A DNA stretch of 64,000 nt from Sporobolomyces roseus (taxonomy: Eukaryota; Basidiomycota; Microbotryomycetes; Sporidiobolales; Sporidiobolaceae): assembly GCA_016617785.1 (NCBI GenBank), contig JADILM010000008.1, positions 310,001-374,000 on the forward strand. The letters are read 5' to 3'. Positions 55,403 through 64,000 of this stretch are shown in pieces; position 1 is the stretch's first letter, and the number at the start of each line of letters is the position of its first letter. The translations under genes were made by a program, and so were the position numbers. The notes below the pieces were generated by a model. It was not told the DNA's origin, did no database searches, and worked only from the letters and a program-made list of their open reading frames with translations.

Positions 55403-58087
55403 CTACTCGATAACTTCGATAGTTTCTGAAACGACTTCCACGATCTCTTCCTCGACTTCTTCAGTTTCCTTCTCGGCTTCTTCCGCTCTCTTCAAAGCCT
55501 TCTTGACCTCCTTACCCATTTCCTTCCTCCTCCTCTCAATCTCCTCCGAACATTCCTTCCTCCAAGCGTTCCACTCATCGATCAATCGTTTCCTCATCTC
55601 GACCACCTCCGTGTTCAAGTTGGCAGCTTCCAATTGATCTTGTTCCTCAAACTGTCGAGAGTAATCCCTCAAGTTCTTTCGAATCTTCTTTTGATCATCT
55701 CGAGACAAGAGAGTAGGAGGTCGAGGTCGCCATAAGAGTTGCTTGAATCGATCCAATTTGTTCTCTTGAACTAACTGTCCCTTGAAATCCCAAATACTGT
55801 AACCAGCTTCCATCTGTAAATCCATTTCAACCCTTCATCAGTTATCTCCTCGCGTCGAATGATGGGAGAGTGAGAAAAAGACAAACGGTAGACATCCACA
55901 TCGAACCATAAGTAGCGACATACCTTCCACTCGGATCCCATTCGATATCGGTCAATCCATAATGTTCAACCGTAGTAACCAACCTAATACCCGCACCCAA
56001 ATCCTGTTCATTCGTTTTAATCCCATCATCCCGATCCAAATCCAAATCGAAGAAATCGATATCGAATTTACTCGACGATCCCAAAGTCGCGAGGAGGACG
56101 TGTCTTCCTTTAGGGGACCAGTAAACGTTGTTCGAAGTCTTGGTGTCAAAGTTTTCTACACTCACTCAAGAATGTTAGGGTTAGTTGGAGAGGTGATGAG
56201 GAAAGGGGGGAGGAAGGGAAGACGAAACTGAGTAAAAGGAAATCTCCTTTTCGTGCATCGAATCCATAGAATGCTACAGAGGTCTTGAGCATGACACCGG
56301 GCATGGGTTCAGCAGCTTTGGGATCGTTCGTAGTGATCAGAGTGAACCTTGATCCTTGAGGTTCCCATGCGAAAGCGGTAACGGTGTCTATTTCATTCCC
56401 AATCTCGTTAACTCAAACTCGGGGAGTACGGGAGAAAGGAAAAGGAGAGCTTACCTTTGGTCTCGATGACTTGAACGGGGATGTCCTTGTCTCGGAGACG
56501 GAACAGTTCGAGGTTGCAGTAACGAGTTTTACCGGTCTTGGTGTGTCGGTCAACTTTGACACAAAAGTAATCTCCGTTTGATTGCCAATGAAGTTTACAC
56601 TGCGATCGTATTCGAGAGTAATCAGTGAAGGGTACGATAGAGAAAGAGACAGAGCGAGAAAAGAAGACTCACATCGTGAACGTTGAACAAATTCTTCGAT
56701 CTCAAGATAGTCCTCGAAGGAAGAGCCATCAAGGAAACCCTAGCAGGTTGATTCGTAATCTCAGGAGTCCAGAACGCGATCTTGTTCTCCCTAATCGACG
56801 ATCCAGGTTTCGCTAATCCATTCTTCTCGGCCTCCAACGCTTCCCTTTCCTTATCGTTCATCGGGGACCACTCGAAATCAACGACACCTTCAATCTTGAT
56901 CGACTTCTTTCCCAACATTCCAAGGGAAGGAGTTTCGTAAACTGAAATTTGTTGACCTGGAGTGACTCGAGCTAGGTATTTCTCGTCCGGGGACCATTTG
57001 AACATGGGCCACATGATGGATTTGTTCATGGTTGAATCACCGACCATTGGGAAAGTCCTGACGAGGTTTCCAGTGACGACGTCCCAAACTGCGACATTGT
57101 TTCCTTCGTCTTCTTCGGTGAAAGGTGACATTGAACGAGGGTCGGGGGAAGCTTCGATGGGTCGAGGAGACCAAGTTACGAGGTAGCGTTCGTAGGGTGA
57201 GAAATCGATGAGTTTGACTTCGGGGTGAGCGAATCGGTTGATACGTTCGAATGAAGCTCCTCCCCAAAGTGCGACTCCTTGAAGATGGATAGTAGCGAGG
57301 TAGGTACCTTGGGGTGACCATTGAGTGAAGAGATCGGTCCATTTCTACGTGCGCGGGTGGATGTGAGTCGAAGCGAGAGAGGGAAAGGAGAGAAAAGACT
57401 TACTGATCGTTCGTGAGCGATCTCGGTTACTCCAGTCTTTCCGGCCCAACCAACTCGAAGGTCATCACCTTGGTACAAGATCATTTGATCACGCCCAGCG
57501 GGATCGGCGAGCCAGGCTCGGAAGTGCTCCTGAAGAAACAGAAACGAGTTAATTTCAGTTGAAAGGAAAGGATTCGAAAAAAATTGAGCGTACTCGAGGA
57601 GCCCATTCCTCAGCTTCAGGTTCCTTGTACTCCTCGGTGAGTTCAGTATACGAGTCGACCTCAGTAAATGGTACGACGGAGAAAGTGTGTCTCTTGTCGA
57701 AAGCGAGTCCATGCATAGTTCTTTGGAAAGCGTTCGCTTCGGTCGGGTTGTTGAGTGAGATGAACATGTAACCCTTCGAGTTTCCTGCCTCATCGGTAGG
57801 CATTTCGATTTGACTCGTGTTGAGGGAAACTGCTCCTTCCTTTTGAGCGGATTTGGTGATGGCTTTCAATAATCGTTCTGCCTTGTCGTGGCCAACTACG
57901 GGTGCTCCATCGAGGATGACTACCGAATCTAATGGTGATACATATTCTGATGCGTATCTGTTCGTACTCGTCGAGGTGTGTCAGCGAGTGTGAGAGCGAG
58001 TTGATGAAAAGTGATGGGACATGGACTTTACCTTTGTTCGAGATCAGAGTAATCGATATCCTCGTCTTCGTAGAAATTGTTGCTCAT
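55403..58087 (-). CDS. PRT1: Translation initiation factor eIF3 subunit b (Prt1)
   Basis: eIF3b is a scaffold of the eIF3 complex on the 40S subunit. The start at 58087 is MSNNFYEDEDIDYSDLEQR. The N-terminal RRM has SVVILDGAPVVG and GYMFISLNNPTEANAFQR. The nine-bladed beta-propeller follows: EHFRAWLADPAGRDQM, WSPQGTYLATIHLQGVALWGG, VKLIDFSPYERYLVTWSP and FKWSPDEKYLARVTPGQQISVYETPS. Next are [31 protein letters not shown] and VYWSPKGRHVLLATLGS. The C-terminus has YSIWDFKGQLVQENKLDRFKQ and a long Glu/Lys coiled coil ending VSETIEVIE with the stop at 55403. Seven or eight introns. Strong match throughout, no anomalies. Its start is ~287 bp from the divergent ARMH3-like gene. Confidence 0.95.
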
Positions 58088-58374
58088 CCTTGCTGTACTG
58101 AATGCGCGTCTATTTGGGAGTAGGTGAGGTGAGGTGGAGGTGAGATGTTGCTCTCTCACAATTTCTTGAATCTTCTCACAAAAAAGATGGAGTGGGCTCT
58201 TCTTCTCCAAATACTCGGGTTACTCGCTACCGTCTGCTACTTTGAACACTCCGATGCTCGGCTTCTGCTCGCTCTCTCTGCCTCTTCTTATCGGGACTTC
58301 TTTCTCCTCTTCTCTTTCTCCTCTTTCTCTCTCTTCCTCTCTCCACCTCGTTCAACTTCCAATCCTTTGACTGG
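58088..58374. promoter_or_regulatory. Divergent promoter region PRT1-ARMH3
   Basis: These 287 bp lie between divergent start codons. A CTCTTTCTC-type pyrimidine tract (about 58300-58345) precedes the right-hand start, as in several basidiomycete promoters. No gene was seen. Confidence 0.4.
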
Positions 58375-61300
58375 ATGACCACCTCTGTTCCTCTCGCATC
58401 TCCTCTACGTAGAGTCAACACTCCCGGTTTATATCCTAAATCGAAACTCGCTTCAGAATGGGAGAGATGGTCCACTACTCCAAACTACTTCTCTGGCTCT
58501 GAACCACCTCTAGATCCAGTCAGATATTATCAAGAGTTCTTTTGCTTGACTCCAAACGACAAGGTACAAGAGGAGGCGCTCGAGAGGTTGGGTCGGGAAG
58601 CTCTACTCGGAGATTACAATGTCAGTTCAAACTTTGTTTTGATCTCTCCAATTGCGTGCTGACTCTGTGGTTGCTTTCCCTGAACAGGAGAACGTATCTT
58701 CATTGTTCATCAACGCCGTCAAGATCTTGAAAGAGGCAACAACCCCACGAGATTCTCCTCGTGTCAACATCATTCAGGTTCGCAGCGACTTCCTTTTTCG
58801 ACTCATCGACCTCCTTCAGTGACACTCCTCTCTTTCTCGCCTGATTGTAGACATTGACAGTACTCTTCAAGGATCTCTTGACTCGAGACTACGACAATGC
58901 TTCGCAAGATCTCGTTCTGATCCTCGTTGGCGAATCGAGCAAAACTGATCAGGTCTTCACCGTGAGCTGGACTGGGCTACTACCTTTCTCTTGCTCGGCA
59001 TGTCGTAACAATCCATGCATCTCACAGGATCTCGTCGCGTCCCTCGACTCGATCATACAAGACTCAACAATCTCGGGTGAGCAGCCCTCGGATTCAGATT
59101 CTCCAACCTGTACTAACCAATCCAACCTTCACTTCAGCTTCCCTCCGACACTCGACTCTTCGACTAACTCTATTACTCGTCACTCATCTCGGCTCATCCT
59201 CTCTAATCACCTACTTCCTACGTCGCGACCTCTTTTCGTCCTTGATCGGTTTCATCTCGGACGACGGCACGAAGCCACACGCTCACGAAGCTATTGTTCT
59301 GATCGGACTACTAGCGGGCCACAGAACTGATGGAAAGAATCCCTACGCAACGAGGATACAAGACTTTGTCGAGGAGGGAATCATGACGGTTCGCCCTCTT
59401 CCTCCCTTTCGTCGCTTCCCATCTGTATTGACTGACACCATTCGCAAGTACAGAGAATCATTGAACTCATCGCTTCCTCCCTCATACACTCTCGAGACAA
59501 CCACCTCTCGATTCAGGACGACACTCCTCCATCTCTCGTTTCTTCCCTCACCTCGATGGTTTTCAGCCTGAACAAGCTCCTCTACCTTCCAAACCCATTC
59601 ACCTGGAATCATCCTCCTCCACCTCCCGCTTACTCTCCACCTCGACTCGACGAGAAGATCGAGCTATTACCTCACGCAGCCGAGAAACGACCTGATCTCA
59701 AAGGGAAACGTCGAGCGACAGAGGAAGAGATCGCTCAATCTCATACACTCGAGCCTTCGACCACAGCTCCAACTACTCCGGGAGAAGCTCCTTCACCACC
59801 AGGTTCAATCAACAGTTTCAACTCTTCCCATCCATCTATTCCTCCGAGAACACCAACGAAATCACCTTCGCAACGACCTCTACTCAAACGTAGCGCTTCC
59901 AGTAAGAGCTTGGATCCTTTCACAAAGATGCCGCCACAAAGTCTAGCGATTTTGGTCAGTTTGTGGGAGTTTTGGAAAGCGAATAAAACTTTCAGTTCGT
60001 TGGTCTTCTCATGCGAACCGGATCAAGGTATGTTCAGCTCTTCTCACTGAATCGCTTGATCGATGAGAGCTGATCATCATGCCTTCGATCTAGCAGCTCC
60101 AATCTTGCCATCCACCTTGATCTCCCTCTCTTCCTACATTTTCTCTCACGCTTTCCTCTCACCACGATCCCGGATCTACTCTCGACTAACCCTCAACCTC
60201 TTGACACTCCTTATCGAAGATGCGGGAGATGGAAAGCTCTGCCATATTGGCGATGAGCAAGAAGGAGGCGAGAAAGAATTGAAAGAACCTCAAATCAGGA
60301 TCTGTCGTCAGGTTCGTCACAAGGTCAATTCAAACTCTGTTCCCTCAATCACTGACCGAGTAGGATAACTATGTCGGGAATAGCGCCATCCTATGCTGCA
60401 GAATCAGAACGTTGAGGGAAAGAGACCGATGGTTGCGAGTTTGATCGATTCCGTTCTGCTGTTCTTGAGGCACAATATCAAGAAGAACCTTGATGTCGAA
60501 TCCTATGTGTGCGTCCAGAGGGTCCTCCCATCCTCCTTTCAATACTGATGGAGGATGAAGTTTCGTTTGCACAGAATCGCGCTCCGATTATTCCAGCGAA
60601 TCATGCAGCAACTCAAGACAGAAAAAGTCAAACTCGAATACGAATGGAGCGGCATGTGGAGGTCAATCTTGACCTTTTCAAGCTTCATCGTCGAGCATGT
60701 CAAGGAGTTGAGGATGATTAGTGAGAAAGTCGATAATCTGATCTCACAGGCACGTTACGTTTTAGCTCGCCGACTTCGACTTGTTGGAGCTGACGTCGCG
60801 AGAACCTTCGGATGTACAGATCTTCGTCACTCTCGCCTACGCTGCCTACTGGGGAGAACAACTTCTGGCCTCTCAACACGAACAAGCTTTACTGTACTTC
60901 GAACTGCTCAATTCCGATTCAACCCTCTCCTCCCTCTCCGACCTGCTCGGTATCACTACTCTCGCCTCGAATCTCCCATCGCCTCTCCCGGCCGCATTCG
61001 ATCTCACCGCTTCGCCCCCTCAATTGCGAGGTGTCGACCCCTTATCTCCTCTCCCTCGATTCTATTTCCCCATGCCCCCAACTACAACCAACAACGGTTC
61101 GGTCTCACCGACCTACTCAGTCCGCTCAGTGACGCATTACGGGGAAGGAGCAACAGGAGCAGGAGCTGGATTCGTCGCGACAGAGTGTATCTCGAATATT
61201 CGATCGACTCTGACTTACTTCCAGAACTTGATCGCTCAACATGCGTTCTCATTGGAGGATGAAAGCGAGGATCCGTTGGAATCGGATGAGATCTTGAGTA

Positions 61301-61476
61301 TCATCGAGAGGAATTTGGGAGGGGTCGAAATGATTGAGAGTAATGCGATGGGGGATTTACCGAGGTTTGCGGGCGGGCGGGAAAAGGACAGGGAGGCGTT
61401 TGAGCGGGAGCTGACCGATGTCGTAAGGGAGGATATGAAGAGGTTGTTGGAGACGGATTTCAAGGGTTTGAGGTAG
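58375..61476 (+). CDS. Armadillo-like helical protein, ARMH3/UPF0588 family
   Basis: This is a homologue of ARMH3 (C10orf76), which in animals binds GBF1 and PI4KB at the Golgi. The start at 58375 (MTTSVPLASPLRRVNTPGLY) is followed by conserved helices: YYQEFFCLTPNDKVQEEALE, NAVKILKEATTP, TLTVLFKDLLTRDYDNAS, RLTLLLVTHLGSSSLITYFL, and DLFSSLIGFISDDGTKPHAH with HEAIVLIGLLAGHRTDGKNPY. A Ser/Pro-rich insert follows (about 59650-59900). The UPF0588 core has ICRQNQNVEGKRPMVASLID, LRHNIKKNLDVESYVIAL and WSGMWRSILTFSSFIVEHV. The last part, DFDLLELTSREPSDVQIFVT to VREDMKRLLETDFKGLR, is in another frame. The join between 60715 and 60770 could not be resolved with ordinary GT-AG phases, so one splice site there is uncertain. 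About nine introns. Confidence 0.78.
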
Positions 61477-61712
61477 AATGGAGGACTAATGTTCGATTCC
61501 CTTTCGTTTCCTTCCCTCGTCCTCCCTGCTCATTTCTCACCTCGTTGCTTCATCGAGCTTCATTGCCTGCGGCTCCTGTCTGCTGGCTTCTTTCTGGCTT
61601 CTTTTAGCTGCTCCGGTTTCTCCGCGGTCATCTCAAATCGAGACGCTTGTGATCGCCTCTCCTTCTTCTTTCTACCTTCCTCCGCCACGCCAGGGGCAGC
61701 TCCGAGTCAAGT

Positions 61713-62455
61713 GATGTTTCAAGGTGGAGGACAGCAGCCGTTCGGGAGCAAATGCAAGAGTTTACCTGGTACTCCTCGAGGAGGTGAGTTCGCTTCCTCC
61801 CTGACCCGCTTCTTTCCAACCATGGAGACTGATCAGAAGTAGTATTGGCTCCACAGTCTCACCAGCTCGCAACACTGAGCCTTTCCCCTTGTACCCTCGC
61901 TCGACTTCGCACCTTCGCACTCTTTCCTCAACTTCGCTCAATCGCGCTTCTCCTCCTCTCCGCTTCACTCCCTCTACGTCTCCATCGCCACATCACTCTC
62001 GTGCACCCTCTCCTCATCGCTCTCGTCCTCCTTCTCCTTCCCGCTCACCGACCCACTCTCGCTCGACCTCAAGCTCAAGCGTTCGCTTCACTGGTCGTCT
62101 TGAACTACCTCTCGTTTCGCCTTCCGATAGTCACGAGAAAACGATGCAACAGCTTACAGCGAGATTGGTGGAGTTGGAAAGAGGGTATCAGGAATTGGAA
62201 AGGGCTTATGAGATCGTCAAGAAGGAGAGGGATTTCTTTCGAGAATTGGTGAATCCTTCAAGGAATCACTCGGTACGCCTTGAAACTTGTCTTGATTCAG
62301 AGTTGGTATACTTGAGATCTGTTCGGCTGCTGACGCTCGAGTGTTCAATACAGCCTCAAGGTCTTCCTCATCGTTCGCCTTCATCCTCGGGACCCGCGTC
62401 GCCCGCTCGTAACACTCCGGCAAACAGACACAATTGGCATCTGGACGCTAGGTAG
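61713..62455 (+). CDS. Small Ser/Pro/Arg-rich coiled-coil protein
   Basis: I do not recognise this gene. The first exon, MFQGGGQQPFGSKCKSLPGTP, has its donor near 61783. The acceptor near 61857 gives VSPARNTEPFPLYPRSTSH, followed by repeated SP/RS dipeptides (HRSRPPSPSRSPTHSRSTSS), likely disordered and phosphorylated. A helix of about 45 residues then has heptad-like spacing: MQQLTARLVELERGYQELER and AYEIVKKERDFFRELVNP. After the second intron (near 62275-62353) it ends SPARNTPANRHNWHLDAR. Two SPARNT motifs, one at each end, bracket the coil. The hydrophobic frame at 61845-62252 is its shadow. Confidence 0.6.
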
Positions 62456-62578
62456 ATGATAGAAGATGGATTTCGTAACAATCAAGGCGGGAGGCATCGA
62501 GCTATATTGATCCGGGAAAGGTACGAGTCTCGCAAGAAAGAAGAAAAGTAGATAGCGAGTCTGTACATCCCGAAACGT

Positions 62579-63802
62579 CTAGACAAATGTAAAGAGCTCT
62601 ATTTCCCTCCATTCCCACGCAACTGAGCGGCCGAAAATGCGTTCGACTGTCATGCTCATTTGCCTTTCTGCACTCACTCGAAAATCGGTGCGAATTTGCT
62701 GAGCGACTTTTTCCCCATGCTCTCTGCTTGCATCCTGGCGGAGAATGTTCAACCCTGCTTCTATCGCGGACTGGGTTCCCGTGTGCGCGAATCCAAGGAA
62801 GGTGAAGTGTGGGTTGTCAAGGGTGGACGAATTCAGAACGAAAATGTTTGATCCTTGGCGTGAGCTGACTCCATGCGAGAGCGAGTGAAGACGTCGCAGA
62901 GACTCGTAGAGCCGTAAGATCTGCAGAGACGAGTGAGCTGATAACGGGCGCTACGTAAAGGCTTAGTTGGACTCACGAAGATTTTGAGCTTCTTTGCCTT
63001 ACGACGAGCTAGGTCTTGATCTGTCGCCGACTCGATTGTCTCGCTGGGGCCGGGCCTCGAGTCATCTCCCGACTCGTCGTCTGAGTCTCGCTCTTCGAAT
63101 CCGTCGCCAGTGTGAGTGAAGTTTCGTCCGAAAATTGGAAGAGGGAGGGCAATCTTGGTGAGGTCTTCGAGAATGACTCCTTTGACGGCCTTGTTCCAGG
63201 GCATCGTAACGTTGAAGAAGCCGTAACAGATCGGAACGTCTCTGCCTTGAGTTGATCGGAATGATTGATATCTGCGAAAGAATTCCTTCAGTCTGCGATG
63301 ACTGATCGGAAGTGACCTCAGATATAAGATATAGAGCTCACGCGTCTGCTTCCCTCTTACATAGCTCTTCTCCGCTTTGCCATTCACCGTCGATCGGATG
63401 AACAGGGATTGGGAACAGTGATTCTGCGTACAACTTGACGACAACTTTTCTCTTTCTTCCCTCTACATCGATCTCAGCTCTCCAGACCTGCGACCAGGCT
63501 CCAGCTCCTTTCACAATCCCCTTTGTGAGCTTGAGAGCGAGAGGACGAGGAGAAGTACCGCTCAAGAGGTTGAGAAGTGATTGACTGGCTTGTCGAAGAG
63601 GGTTTGGCGATTGAGGGAAGGACATGGTAGAGTCGTAGACTGATTCAGGATAGAGTGAAGGGAGAGAGAATGGGAGAAGGGTGTTCTTGCGCAAAGGGGA
63701 GGCTTTCGCGATTTGTTGACGCTCTTTGAACCGATCAATCTCTTGTTCTGAGAAGCGAGGCGGCTTGTAGTCGCCACCGACAGTCCATCCAGGTGGCATC
63801 AT
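62579..63802 (-). CDS. Kinase-like protein, paralogue 2, with degenerate catalytic motifs
   Basis: This is the paralogue of the gene at 34423-35619. The start is placed at the ATG pair near 63797-63802 (MMPPGWTVGGDYKPPRFSEQE); an in-frame upstream ATG at 63967 would add low-quality sequence. The N-lobe has GAGAWSQVWRAEIDVEG and RKRKVVVKLYAESLFPIP (candidate Lys). After an intron come YQSFRSTQGRDVPICYGFF, then GVILEDLTKIALPL and a long acidic insert (ERDSDDESGDDSRPGPSETIE). The last exon, ILRLYESLRRLHSLSHGVSS, has SSRQGSNIFVLN where HGD-type catalytic residues and Asn would be, and FTFLGFAHTGT where DFG would be. The stop is at 62579-62581. The likely catalytic Asp and DFG Asp are missing, so it is probably a pseudokinase or non-catalytic relative. 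Confidence 0.62.
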
Positions 63803-64000
63803 ACTCTGATGAAGATGGGGGAAGAAGGGAGGAAAGGGAAGAAGGAATGAGTGAAGTCCTCTTTTTTTGCGCACGACCCCCTCATTTTCCCAACACCGCG
63901 GCCTTCTTCGGAGAACTGCCAACCCTTTTGGCCCCTCTCTCTCCTGGACTTCATCCTTACTCACCATTGACGATGACTAGCTTCCAACCGTCTCCACGTC
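63803..64000. other. Right edge
   Basis: No gene can be supported in the last ~200 bp. A minus-strand frame with an ATG at 63967 is continuous with the kinase-like gene but looks like leader sequence. Confidence 0.35.

Noticed and set aside
61845..62252. Leu-rich, apparently membrane-spanning 135-aa ORF
   Set aside because: It is an alternative frame of the Ser/Pro/Arg-repeat coding region of the coiled-coil gene.

Overview
This window is nuclear DNA of a fungus, most likely a basidiomycete yeast or filament (a Pucciniomycotina or red-yeast-like lineage is a guess). Genes are compact and carry many short introns of about 50-90 nt with GTRAGT-like donors and CTGAC-type branch points. The proteins are fungal: Ies1, Icp55, Lsb5, a secreted aspartic protease and a chromodomain retrotransposon. 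All gene models were spliced by eye, so single splice sites may be off. No tRNA, rRNA or CRISPR was recognised.

Left part (1-24 kb) is mostly housekeeping. It holds the 5' part of RAD16 (nucleotide excision repair), ICP55 (mitochondrial peptidase), TAD2 (tRNA A34 deaminase), a tandem pair of unrecognised helical proteins, the proteasome chaperone PAC3 divergent from KAE1 (tRNA t6A synthesis), a secreted aspartic protease, a DHX29-type helicase, the INO80 subunit IES1 and a PAP2 lipid phosphatase.

The middle (24-46 kb) looks accessory. Two tandem full-length Mx/dynamin-like GTPases are followed by two F-box/LRR-like genes and a kinase-like gene. Next is an unrecognised 370-aa gene whose second intron is occupied by a complete 6,840-bp Ty3/gypsy chromovirus. 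That element has 411-bp TG...CA LTRs, a 5-bp target duplication, gag, and pol read through a textbook -1 frameshift signal, but one TGA interrupts reverse transcriptase. Beyond it lie an orphan 3' fragment of a RAD16-like gene and a second F-box-like paralogue.

The right part (46-64 kb) returns to housekeeping: a GH85 endo-beta-N-acetylglucosaminidase, an alpha-arrestin, an LSB5-type VHS/GAT protein, a GT8 glycosyltransferase, eIF3b (PRT1), an ARMH3/UPF0588 protein and a small coiled-coil protein. The last gene is a second kinase-like protein with degenerate catalytic motifs.

The points I would check first are the retroelement sitting exactly on a 5' splice site while the host reading frame stays intact, its frameshift hairpin, the tandem Mx-like GTPases that differ mainly in the loop before the GED, and the tandem unknown family with a 27-nt intron and a 9-nt microexon.
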